From Bacteroidales bacterium (GTDB lineage: Bacteria; Bacteroidota; Bacteroidia; Bacteroidales; UBA932), in the NCBI GenBank assembly GCA_017445755.1, contig JAFSSE010000008.1, positions 1 through 64,000 on the forward strand: a DNA stretch of 64,000 bases, in the 5' to 3' direction. A program made the translations under genes and the position numbers. This document shows, one piece after another, positions 46,701-53,386 of this stretch (position 1 is the first letter of the stretch; each line of letters opens with the position of its first letter). A model generated the notes under the pieces. The model was given only the letters and a program-made list of their open reading frames with translations, was not told the DNA's origin and did no database searches.

Positions 46701-47065
46701 GCCGCAGACCCGGTAAAGGCCTCCCGCGTCGTAGTACCGAAGGCGACGACAATGGTCTCGTCAAGGAGAGTAGAGTCGTCTTCGAGGGCTACATTGACGG
46801 TCTTCTGACCGCTTACGGGCACGGAGACCGTCTTATACCCCATCAGGGAGAAGGTCAGCGTCGCATTGGCGGGGACCTGGAGGGAATAACTTCCGTCCAC
46901 ACCGGTCAGAGTACCGGAGGTCGTCCCTTCGACGAACACTGCGGCTCCCGGAAGGGCCTCACCCTTGCTGTCCGTTACTTTTCCAGATACCTGGCTTCTC
47001 TGCGCGAATGCCGCGACGGATACCACCGTCAGCAGGCATGCCAGTAACAGCTTGATTTTTTTCAT
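43799..47065 (-). CDS. SusC/RagA receptor, left phase-variable operon
   Basis: This 1088-residue TonB-linked transporter has a signal peptide (cleavage near AAFAQ), a CarboxypepD_reg-like domain (about 25-100), the TonB-box-like LDETIVVAFGTTTREAF, and the SusC plug (LIIVDGAPYSASLTNI; SVTVLKDAASAALYGARGAAG). The barrel ends GGIQLTF. I use the ATG at 47065 (MKKIKLLL); 47077 adds only four residues. Its start lies 17 bp from the outer end of the left inverted repeat, so its leader and perhaps its promoter depend on the state of the invertible segment. Confidence 0.93.
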   Translation of the reverse strand: MKKIKLLLACLLTVVSVAAFAQRSQVSGKVTDSKGEALPGAAVFVEGTTSGTLTGVDGSYSLQVPANATLTFSLMGYKTVSVPVSGQKTVNVALEDDSTLLDETIVVAFGTTTREAFTGSAAVVKSDDLQKRQTSNVTNALVGSVPGLQIRGASGAPGAGAGSISIRGINSMYADTEPLIIVDGAPYSASLTNIPQSDIESVTVLKDAASAALYGARGAAGVILVTTKRSKSKDAIVNVDVRWGINSRAVQDYETITDPGAYYEAYYAQMYNYYFFGQGQDAAAANVSANKATLTNLGYQVYTIPDTAKSSLLIGTDGKLNPEATLGYQYTASDGNTYYLTPDNWQDAAYKNAVRKEYNVSVNGGNDRGSYYASVGYLNEDGIIEYSGYERLTARLKADYQAKKWLKIGGNVSYTHSQTTSNPNMSSSEYSSTNLMYYTSMIAPIYPIVVRILDENGNPIIKTDEFGNPAYDYGTPSGGYVGLGRAFLQTGNPFGSNRYNKVYSIGNQMNGSMNAEIAFTENLKLNISSTAILGLTDFSDYENCYYGPKAGVNGELNKYMSNTLRTNNIQTLNYTKSFGENNISAILGHEYYNTATKYLEATAQGGFSPEIPEIAAFATVLNSGTTSYSTGYNVEGYFASVNYDYADKYYVSGSFRRDASSRFDPDHRWGNFWSVGGAWILSKENFMTSTSSWLDILKLKASIGQQGNDGIGNWAYVDLYSIDKSGDTSMAPSFYRKGNPNISWETLTNMNVGVEFSVLRGRLSGALDLYNKLTTDQLFWISIPESSGTRGYYGNVGDIANRGIELSLNAALIRTQKIQWDVNFNISHNATKIVSLPEQKITENGGFFESPFWYKVGGPLRNYMTYAYAGVDETGQALYYYDEDLSPAGKASSNTINKPGTKKSGTTTDIGEASRYECGTTMPVAFGGLSTSLRIGSFDFNASFDYQIGGKIYDSRYAYLMTPGTSQSDAGHTFHVDYAKAWSFDNTSSNIPRWQYLDTYAAYGSDRFLTDASYLNFQSFSAGYTLPVNRIAAINKYISRARVYVMGENLGFFSARKGLDPRYSFQSANSMNVYSPVRTISGGIQLTF

Positions 47066-47081
47066 CTGAAAAAACAATTAA

Positions 47082-47147
47082 AAATTAAACATAAATATTG
47101 ATACAAATCCTTATTTCTTCGTATCGTACACTACTAAACGTCCGTTT
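47082..47147 (+). repeat. Left inverted repeat of invertible segment
   Basis: This 66-bp repeat matches the reverse complement of 48180-48246 at 66 of 67 positions; the only difference is one missing A after TATCG. The inner 12 bp (47136-47147, AAACGTCCGTTT) form a dyad with a two-base centre, the form of a serine-invertase crossover site. The outer end is 17 bp before the left susC start. Confidence 0.95.
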
Positions 47148-47491
47148 AAAGCGGATATTCAATGCAAAATTGAGAAAACAATTTCAAAAAAACAAATGTT
47201 CCAAAAGCCCCCAAAATTGCTATTTAGTTAGTTCAGAGTGCATTATTTTTTCGATTTAAGAGCCAATAGAAAATAAATCGATTAAAAATTGAAAGTATTT
47301 ACTTAATTATTCTTTCAATTTTAAATTTAAAAAATTTTAAAAAATCTTTTATTCCATTATATAATAAGGTGTATTTTTTTTGCGTGGCGGAAAAATTACC
47401 GAAAGTCAACACTTTATTCAAAACAATGTATCTGATTTCAGGTACATTGTTTTGAATAAATAGCTACAAATTAAGCTGTTAAACGCCACGC
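47148..47491. promoter_or_regulatory. AT-rich non-coding part of the invertible segment
   Basis: These 344 bp hold no plausible gene. They are far richer in A and T than the flanks. Visible structures are an 11-bp inverted repeat (47285-47295 with 47312-47322), a long palindrome (47413-47460) and an 8-bp inverted repeat GCGTGGCG/CGCCACGC (47382-47389, 47484-47491) that encloses the palindrome. It is the best place for an outward promoter or a recombination enhancer, but I found no exact TTTG/TAnnTTTG promoter facing left. Confidence 0.5.
47413..47460. repeat. 48-bp near-perfect palindrome
   Basis: Arms of 18 bp (47413-47430 and 47443-47460) match perfectly; the loop contains a further CTGA/TCAG pair, leaving one mismatched pair and a TT centre. 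It starts 32 bp downstream of the recombinase stop. It is AT-rich with no T tract directly after it, so it may be a terminator of unusual form or a protein-binding site. Confidence 0.8.
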
Positions 47492-48139
47492 TTATTTGTC
47501 CCTTCTCGCTTCCGTCAAAGTGTCAGAAACATGGCCGCTGCCTGCCGCTTGTATCGTTTTCAGATACCTGTACATGGTATTCCGGTGAATGTTGAACTCC
47601 TTTGAGATACTGGTTGCGGTTTCTCCGTTTGAGAGACGATTCAGTATTTTCGGATATTCTTCCCGGAAACGGATCCATTGTTTGGACGATCCTTTTGGCC
47701 GGCCCAGGAGTACTCCCTGGGCCTTTTTTGCAGCCAGCGCTTCCCTTGTCCTCTGAGAAATCAGACTCCTTTCTATTTCAGCAGCCAGCGAAAAGGCAAA
47801 GGCGATAATCTTTGCGTTTAAAGAATCTGACAGCTCAAAACCGTCTTTGATTGAGAATAACCGGATTCCCTTCTGGGAGCATGTGTTCAGGATTGACATG
47901 ACCATCATCATGTTCCTCCCGAGCCGGGAGAGCTCCGTGCAGACGAGGATGTCTCCCTTTTTCATTTTCTTCAGCAGACGCCCGAGCGTCCGCTTTTCCG
48001 CAGAATAGGTTCCGGAAACTTTTTCCTGGACCCACGCGCCGATTGTCAGCCCCTTTCGAGCGGACCACTGCTCGATTTCATATTTCTGTCCGTCGTAGGA
48101 CTGCCACTCTGTGCTAACTCTTATATATCCATAAATCAT
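47492..48139 (-). CDS. Serine recombinase / DNA invertase (Pin/Mpi-like)
   Basis: This 215-residue protein is a small serine recombinase. The catalytic domain opens with YIRVSTEWQ (catalytic Ser9, Arg7), has the conserved ELSRLGRNM motif with the active-site arginines, and a long dimer helix (NAKIIAFAFSLAAEIERSLI). GRPKGS leads into a C-terminal helix-turn-helix (ETATSISKEFNIHRNTMYRYL). Length and domain order match the Hin/Pin/Mpi invertases rather than large transposon integrases. It lies inside the segment bounded by the 66/67-bp inverted repeats, 41 bp from the right repeat, so it most likely inverts its own gene. It is less GC-rich than neighbouring housekeeping genes, which fits acquired DNA. 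Confidence 0.93.
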   Translation of the reverse strand: MIYGYIRVSTEWQSYDGQKYEIEQWSARKGLTIGAWVQEKVSGTYSAEKRTLGRLLKKMKKGDILVCTELSRLGRNMMMVMSILNTCSQKGIRLFSIKDGFELSDSLNAKIIAFAFSLAAEIERSLISQRTREALAAKKAQGVLLGRPKGSSKQWIRFREEYPKILNRLSNGETATSISKEFNIHRNTMYRYLKTIQAAGSGHVSDTLTEARRDK

Positions 48140-48179
48140 ATGAAATGCTTGTTTGGAAAGTCAGAAATGATGATACAAA

Positions 48180-48246
48180 AAACGGACGTTTAGTAGTGTA
48201 TCGATACGAAGAAATAAGGATTTGTATCAATATTTATGTTTAATTT
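48180..48246 (-). repeat. Right inverted repeat of invertible segment
   Basis: This 67-bp repeat is the reverse complement of 47082-47147 with one extra A. The extra base completes the palindrome GTATCGATAC at 48198-48207. The inner dyad AAACGGACGTTT is at 48180-48191. The outer end is 14 bp from the right susC start codon. The single-base difference marks which flank a read comes from. Confidence 0.95.
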
Positions 48247-48259
48247 AAATTGCATCACG

Positions 48260-51200
48260 ATGAAAAGAATCAAACTTTTCTTGACCTGCATCCTTGCAAG
48301 TGTCGCGATTGCTGCTACGGCCCAGACACGTGTTGCCGGTGTAGTCGTCTCTTCGGAAGACGGTGAGCCGGTAGCCGGTGCATCGGTAGTCGTCAGCGGG
48401 ACCACGATCGGTACGCTTACCGGAGTTGACGGAAAATTCGTTCTTGCTTCCGTACCGAAGGATGCCGAGACTGTGATAGTCTCCTTCATCGGAATGAAAA
48501 CCGTTGTTGTTCCTGTCAGCGGCAACATGAAGGTTGTCCTGGAACCCGACAGCATTTTCCTGTCCGATGTAATCGTAGTCGCTTACGGTACGGCGAGCCG
48601 TCAGTCCCTGACCGGCGCTGTCGCTGCCGTCGGCACTGAAACGATTGAGAAAACCATTTCAAGTTCCGTTACAGCCGCCCTCGAGGGTGCTGCTCCGGGT
48701 GTCCAGGTGAACAACACCTACGGCGAGCCAGGATCCGACCCCACAATCCGCATCCGTGGTTTCGGATCGGTCAACGGGAGCAACTCCCCGCTCTACGTAG
48801 TCGACGGATATCCTTTCCAGGGCAATATCTCCGATATCAACTCGAACGATATCGAGTCTATGACCGTCCTGAAGGACGCCACCTCCGCCGCCCTCTATGG
48901 TAACCGTGCATCCAACGGTGTTATCCTTATTACCACCAAGAGCGCCAAGGCCGGCAAACCGACTGTCACATTTACGACGAACCAGGGCCTTTATACCCGC
49001 GGTATCCCCGAGTATGAGCGCCTCGATGCCGACGCCTGGATGACACAGGAATGGATTGGTACAAGGAATTACGCAATGTCAACGGCTTCCCTGAGTTTGG
49101 ATGCTGACGCTGCGGCCACCTGGGCAAACACCAACCTCGTCAGCGGTGTCATCCTGAATAACATTTACAACAAGGACGACGACGCCCTCTTCGACGCAAA
49201 CGGCAAACTGCTCGGTACTATCCTTCCCGGATATACGGACCTCGACTGGGAAAAAGAACTGGTGAAGAAAGGCAAGCGCCAGCAGTACGGTGTTTCTTTC
49301 TCCTCGAATTCTGATAAGTATAATGTATTCTCCTCCCTCGACTACATGAACGAGGAGGGTTACATTCTCAACACAAACTTCGAGCGTCTTTCCGCCCGTG
49401 TCAATAGCAGCTTCACCCCTAACAAGTGGTTCAAGGGAGGCATCAACCTTTCCGGTACGAGCCAGGTTCAGAACTACAATAGCAACGCTAACGGTTCCTA
49501 TTACGCAAACCCGTTCTACCAGCTCCGTTACGAAGCTCCTATTTACCCGATTTACAAGCATAATGCCGACGGTTCGATCATGGTCGACGAGGCCGGCGAG
49601 AAAGTATACGATACTGATTCCGACTGGAGAAGCAACCGCCACATTATCTACGAGCGTCTTCGCGACTATCAGCGCAACAGGCGTCTCACCCTCGACATGT
49701 CCGCTTTCGGTACCCTTATACTCCCCCTCGGATTCGAGTTTACGGTCAAAGGAAACATGAACTACCGTCAGCGTTCCAACATCAAGTACGATAACCCTGA
49801 AATCGGCGACGGTGCTACCAATAACGGACGTTACTCCCAGTACGAGTACCACTACAAGACGACCAACTTCCAGCAGCAGCTCTACTGGAGCCGTCAGATC
49901 GCCCAGAGCCACATCGACGTACTTGCCGCCCACGAGAATTACGAGTATACATACGATTATCTCTATGGAATGAATTCCAATATGTCCATTCCGGGGATTT
50001 TTGAAATGGGGAACTTTACGGTTAATTCTTCGCAGCCGACCGGTTTCAGTTATATTGACCGTACCGAATCCTATCTCGGACGTGTCCGTTACAATTACGC
50101 TGAGAAGTACTTCCTTGACGCTTCATTCCGCCGTGACGGATCTTCCCGTTTCTCCCAGAAATCCCGTTGGGGTAACTTCTGGTCCCTCGGTGCCTCATGG
50201 GATATCACTGCCGAGGATTTCATGAAGAGCGTCCCTCAGTTCAACTTCCTCAAGGCCCGCGCATCCTTCGGTGAGGCAGGTAACACCGGAAGCATCGACT
50301 ACTACGCTTACCAGTCCCTCTACGAACTGGACAAGAATGGTGGAAATGCCGCCCTCTACAAGATGCAGCTCGCTGCGGACGAACTCCGCTGGGAGACTTC
50401 CCAGACGCTTGATATCGCCCTCGAAGGCCGTGTCTATGACCGGGCCAACTTCTCGGTTGGTTATTTTGACAAGACCTCCAAAGACCTTCTCTTTGATGTT
50501 CCGCTTCCTTCTTCTGCCGGATCCTATATCTGGGGTGACTATCCTTATATGACCCAGTCCCAGAATATCGGTTCCGTATCGAACCGCGGATGGGAAATCT
50601 CCCTGGATGTCGACATACTCCGCAGCAACGGCTTTGTCTGGAATGTCGGAACCGACGCTACATTCATGAAGAACACGATTCTCTCCCTTCCTGACGGCGA
50701 GGATATTGCCGCAGGAACCAGGAGGTACTCTGAAGGACACTCCATCTACGAGTTCTACACCTATCATTACGAGGGTGTCGACCAGATGACCGGTCGGGCT
50801 CTCTATACCATGGATCCCGAGAAGAAAGAAGGTGCAACCGCCACACAGTTCGTGACGATCAACGGTACCGACTATGCCCTCGATACGGCGGTTGGTCTCC
50901 GTGACTTCCGCGGCTCCGCCCTTCCTACAGTCTACGGTTCTGTCCACACCACGCTCTCCTATAAGGGACTCTCCCTCTACGTCCTCGGAACTTATTCCCT
51001 CGGCGGCCTTCTGCTTGACAGCGGCTATCAGGACCTGATGGGCCACGCCGCCAACAGTCCGCGTGCCATCCATGTAGACGCTCTGAAGTCTTGGAATGGA
51101 GCGCCGACAGGAATGACTGAGACTTCAGAAAACCGGATTGATCCTAACGGTATCCCGGTTTATGACCTGAATCTCAGCACCTACAGCAATGCGACTTCCG

Positions 51201-51442
51201 ACCGCTGGCTTACGGATGCTTCATACTTCGTACTGAAGAATGTTACGCTTTCCTATACCTTCCCCAGGAAGAATCTCCTCCCGCTCGGTATTGAGAGCCT
51301 ATCCGTCAACGCCGGTATTGAGAACGCATTCACACTTACCGCCCGCCAGGGTATCAACCCGCAGTACAGCTTCTCCGGCGGCCAGGATGCCACTTATTTC
51401 ACCGCCAGGATCTTCAATTTCGGAGCTACCCTGAAATTCTAA
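48260..51442 (+). CDS. SusC/RagA receptor, right phase-variable operon
   Basis: This 1060-residue TonB-linked transporter has a signal peptide (MKRIKLFLTCILAS, cleavage after ATAQ), a CarboxypepD_reg-like domain (about 22-95), LSDVIVVAYGTASRQSL, and the SusC plug (LYVVDGYPFQGNIS; SMTVLKDATSAALYGNRASNG). The barrel ends GATLKF. The start at 48260 is chosen; the in-frame ATG at 48236 lies inside the inverted repeat. Signal peptide, GTLTGVDG motif and overall plan are like the left SusC, but the plug and barrel differ, so the two probably bind different ligands. Confidence 0.93.
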   Translation: MKRIKLFLTCILASVAIAATAQTRVAGVVVSSEDGEPVAGASVVVSGTTIGTLTGVDGKFVLASVPKDAETVIVSFIGMKTVVVPVSGNMKVVLEPDSIFLSDVIVVAYGTASRQSLTGAVAAVGTETIEKTISSSVTAALEGAAPGVQVNNTYGEPGSDPTIRIRGFGSVNGSNSPLYVVDGYPFQGNISDINSNDIESMTVLKDATSAALYGNRASNGVILITTKSAKAGKPTVTFTTNQGLYTRGIPEYERLDADAWMTQEWIGTRNYAMSTASLSLDADAAATWANTNLVSGVILNNIYNKDDDALFDANGKLLGTILPGYTDLDWEKELVKKGKRQQYGVSFSSNSDKYNVFSSLDYMNEEGYILNTNFERLSARVNSSFTPNKWFKGGINLSGTSQVQNYNSNANGSYYANPFYQLRYEAPIYPIYKHNADGSIMVDEAGEKVYDTDSDWRSNRHIIYERLRDYQRNRRLTLDMSAFGTLILPLGFEFTVKGNMNYRQRSNIKYDNPEIGDGATNNGRYSQYEYHYKTTNFQQQLYWSRQIAQSHIDVLAAHENYEYTYDYLYGMNSNMSIPGIFEMGNFTVNSSQPTGFSYIDRTESYLGRVRYNYAEKYFLDASFRRDGSSRFSQKSRWGNFWSLGASWDITAEDFMKSVPQFNFLKARASFGEAGNTGSIDYYAYQSLYELDKNGGNAALYKMQLAADELRWETSQTLDIALEGRVYDRANFSVGYFDKTSKDLLFDVPLPSSAGSYIWGDYPYMTQSQNIGSVSNRGWEISLDVDILRSNGFVWNVGTDATFMKNTILSLPDGEDIAAGTRRYSEGHSIYEFYTYHYEGVDQMTGRALYTMDPEKKEGATATQFVTINGTDYALDTAVGLRDFRGSALPTVYGSVHTTLSYKGLSLYVLGTYSLGGLLLDSGYQDLMGHAANSPRAIHVDALKSWNGAPTGMTETSENRIDPNGIPVYDLNLSTYSNATSDRWLTDASYFVLKNVTLSYTFPRKNLLPLGIESLSVNAGIENAFTLTARQGINPQYSFSGGQDATYFTARIFNFGATLKF

Positions 51443-51461
51443 CTTCCAAATGAGCAAAGCA

Positions 51462-53087
51462 ATGAAAACTATAAACAGGATATTGACTGCGGCAGCGCTT
51501 ACGCTTGCCTTTGCCGCCTGCTCCAAGGATTACCTGGAGACAGCTCCTACCTCTTCGGTCGGTACCGCTACCGTTTTCGCTACGACGGACCTCGTCAAGA
51601 TGGCTGTCAACGGCATTGCGTACAATATGACTACCCAGCAGGGTCCCTACTCCCAGGGCTGCTGCGGAGAGAACCGGATCTGGTCCATCTATAACGAGTA
51701 CGCCTCCCAGGAGTTCGTCTACAACCAGATGGCTACCGGCTGGGCTCCTATCATGAATCAGGAGTATCTCAAGCGGGATAATACCACCTATGCGAGCTAT
51801 CCCTGGTTCTACTACTACAAGATTATTTCCAATGCGAACGCCATTATCGTGAATGTTGACGGAGCAGAAGGAACGGATGCCGACAAGGCCTTCTACAAGG
51901 CCCAGGCCCTGACCTACCGGGCTTATGCCTATACGAAACTTCTCCAGATCTATTCAGTCCGCTGGTCTGACAGCAGCAGTGGATCCGCCGACGGTGTCGT
52001 CCTCCGTCTTGACGAATCTACCGGTGAATGCCCGGTATCCTCGATGGCCGACTGCTACAAGCAGATCTACAAGGATCTCGATGATGCCATCGCCCTCTTT
52101 ACAGAGTCCGGTCTTGACCGTCCCGCAGGAGAGGTTTGGCTGACCAATAAGAATGTCGCATATGCCGTTTATGCCAAAGCGGCTCTCGACCGCGCAGATT
52201 ATGCGACTGCCGTTTCGATGGCACAGAAGGCCGAGGATGGTTATCCGCTTATGTCCAACGATGATTATCAGGCAGGTTTCTGCAATCCGACGAGCGAGTG
52301 GATCTGGGGCAGCTATGGCGACGGGAGCGAAAACAACTGGTACTGGACCTTCGGTACCCAGTTCTCCTGCAACGGCTATTATGCAAACAATTCACAGTAT
52401 GGCGCCGGAGCTATTGATATGGCTTGTATTGAGAAGATTCCTACGACCGATATCCGTCGTGCAAACTTCCTGACCCTCGACAAATTCGGGGCTACAAGCG
52501 TCAATGACGCGGGTTTTGACCAGACCAACGGTTTCGCCATCCGTTCTGCGACCAATCCTCTCTTGCTGAGCGCAGCAGCTTATGTTGCTTCGAGAACTCC
52601 GGCAGGACTGGAAGAGGCCTATCAGACGTCCTTCTACTACATCAACGGCCAGCTTAAATTCTGGGTATTCGATACTCCGGGCGTCATGTATCTCCCGTAT
52701 ATCCGTACTTCGGAGATGTATCTCATTGAGGCGGAAGCCAACTACTTCCTCGGTGAGACAGCCAAGGCCCAGGCCGCCCTTGTGGCTCTGAACGCCACTT
52801 CCGGCCGCGATCCTTCCTACACATGCACGAAGACTGGAACAGCCCTCTTCGACGAGATTGTCCTCTATCGCGAGCTTGAGCTCTGGGGTGAAGGTTCTAA
52901 CTGGAATGACTACAAGAGGTGGAAGAAGGACGTCGTCCGCGTTCCTATTACTTCCGGTGGTATCTGCCACTCCGCTTACGGTAACATCACGGCCGCTTCT
53001 TCCGACTGGTGCTGGTCTATCCCTGAGGTTGAGACACTGTATAATAAGGCATTCTCTTCCGAGACGCCTGAAACTGCAGGAGAATAA
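51462..53087 (+). CDS. SusD/RagB lipoprotein, right phase-variable operon
   Basis: This 541-residue lipoprotein has lipobox FAAC (Cys18) followed by SKDYLETAPTSSV, typical of SusD. The TPR-like motif FYKAQALTYRAYAYTKLLQ and the C-terminal ILYRELELWGEG-type region (here IVLYRELELWGEGSNWNDYKRW in parts) assign it to RagB/SusD. It starts 19 bp after susC; ATG 51450 would add four residues. No third lipoprotein follows, unlike the left operon. A terminator (53126-53156) follows. Confidence 0.92.
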   Translation: MKTINRILTAAALTLAFAACSKDYLETAPTSSVGTATVFATTDLVKMAVNGIAYNMTTQQGPYSQGCCGENRIWSIYNEYASQEFVYNQMATGWAPIMNQEYLKRDNTTYASYPWFYYYKIISNANAIIVNVDGAEGTDADKAFYKAQALTYRAYAYTKLLQIYSVRWSDSSSGSADGVVLRLDESTGECPVSSMADCYKQIYKDLDDAIALFTESGLDRPAGEVWLTNKNVAYAVYAKAALDRADYATAVSMAQKAEDGYPLMSNDDYQAGFCNPTSEWIWGSYGDGSENNWYWTFGTQFSCNGYYANNSQYGAGAIDMACIEKIPTTDIRRANFLTLDKFGATSVNDAGFDQTNGFAIRSATNPLLLSAAAYVASRTPAGLEEAYQTSFYYINGQLKFWVFDTPGVMYLPYIRTSEMYLIEAEANYFLGETAKAQAALVALNATSGRDPSYTCTKTGTALFDEIVLYRELELWGEGSNWNDYKRWKKDVVRVPITSGGICHSAYGNITAASSDWCWSIPEVETLYNKAFSSETPETAGE

Positions 53088-53095
53088 AAAATGTA

Positions 53096-53126
53096 TTTGT
53101 TTTTCAAACAAAAATAAGTATCTTTG
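53096..53126 (+). promoter_or_regulatory. Promoter of tRNA-Ser
   Basis: TTTG at 53096-53099, a 19-bp spacer and TATCTTTG at 53119-53126 form a complete Bacteroidetes promoter. The predicted RNA start, near 53133, lies inside the left arm of the terminator hairpin that follows susD. Confidence 0.75.
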
Positions 53127-53156
53127 CAGTCCGGTTTTCCAGCCGGACTGCTTTTT
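53126..53156 (+). terminator. Terminator of right SusCD operon
   Basis: A perfect 9-bp stem (GCAGTCCGG/CCGGACTGC, 8-nt loop) is followed by five T residues. The last T is directly before the first base of tRNA-Ser. Because the tRNA promoter's RNA start falls within the left arm, the tRNA transcript should escape this terminator. Confidence 0.8.
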
Positions 53157-53244
53157 GGAAAGATGCTCGAGTGGCTTAAGAGGCACGCCTGGAAAGCGTG
53201 TATACTCCAAAAGGGTATCCCGGGTTCGAATCCCGGTCTTTCCG
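53157..53244 (+). tRNA. tRNA-Ser (anticodon GGA)
   Basis: The 7-bp acceptor stem GGAAAGA/TCTTTCC is closed with discriminator G. The anticodon stem CACGC/GCGTG has loop CTGGAAA, giving anticodon GGA. A long variable arm (TACTCC/GGGTA-type) identifies class II serine tRNA. The T arm has GGTTCGAATCC. The CCA end is not fully encoded (CAG follows). Confidence 0.95.
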
Positions 53245-53252
53245 CAGAAAAG

Positions 53253-53286
53253 AATCCCGCAAAATTTGCGGGATTTTTCTTTTTTG
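53253..53286 (+). terminator. Terminator of tRNA-Ser
   Basis: An 11-bp stem AATCCCGCAAA/TTTGCGGGATT is followed by a T-rich tract (53274-53286). Confidence 0.85.
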
Positions 53287-53318
53287 GCACGGAATTGGTA
53301 TTTATTGCTGTCGATTAG

Positions 53319-53334
53319 ACATAAATATTGATAC
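53319..53334 (+). repeat. Third copy of inverted-repeat core
   Basis: ACATAAATATTGATAC here is identical to 47089-47104 in the left repeat and to the complement of 48224-48239 in the right repeat. Four more bases (ATTA) match just before, after one mismatch. It stands between the tRNA-Ser terminator and the next operon's end, where no gene uses it. It is in the same orientation as the left repeat. Confidence 0.75.
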
Positions 53335-53344
53335 CTTAACATAG

Positions 53345-53378
53345 TTCCGGAGCGCAGTCGGGAGACACCGCTCCGGAA
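53345..53378. terminator. GC-rich hairpin after the DUF4965 gene
   Basis: A perfect 10-bp stem (TTCCGGAGCG/CGCTCCGGAA, 14-nt loop) lies 9 bp downstream of the minus-strand operon's last stop. There is no T tract, so its role as a terminator is uncertain; it may protect the 3' end of the mRNA. Confidence 0.45.
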
Positions 53379-53386
53379 TTGCTGCT

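Larger units (their letters stand above)
47142..48185. mobile_element. Predicted invertible DNA segment (inverton)
   Basis: This 1.04-kb segment lies between the centres of the two inner dyads. It encodes one gene, a serine recombinase, and an AT-rich non-coding part of about 340 bp at its left end. Inversion would exchange which of the two ends faces the left and right susC genes. The general plan resembles the Hin segment of Salmonella. Inversion itself is inferred from the repeats and the enzyme; it is not shown by a single sequence. Confidence 0.8.

Noticed and set aside
45065..47047. 660-residue plus-strand frame opposite the left susC
   Set aside because: Long antisense frames are expected in this GC-rich code; the susC on the other strand has full family motifs.
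47382..47491. Insertion sequence ends around the palindrome (GCGTGGCG/CGCCACGC)
   Set aside because: The 8-bp repeats enclose no transposase and no target duplication was seen; the segment is explained better as part of the inverton.
48226..53334. The right SusCD with tRNA-Ser as a larger invertible segment, bounded by the right repeat and the third partial copy
   Set aside because: The shared part is only 16 to 21 bp and lacks the crossover dyad, so active inversion of this larger block is not supported; kept only as a separate observation on the repeat.
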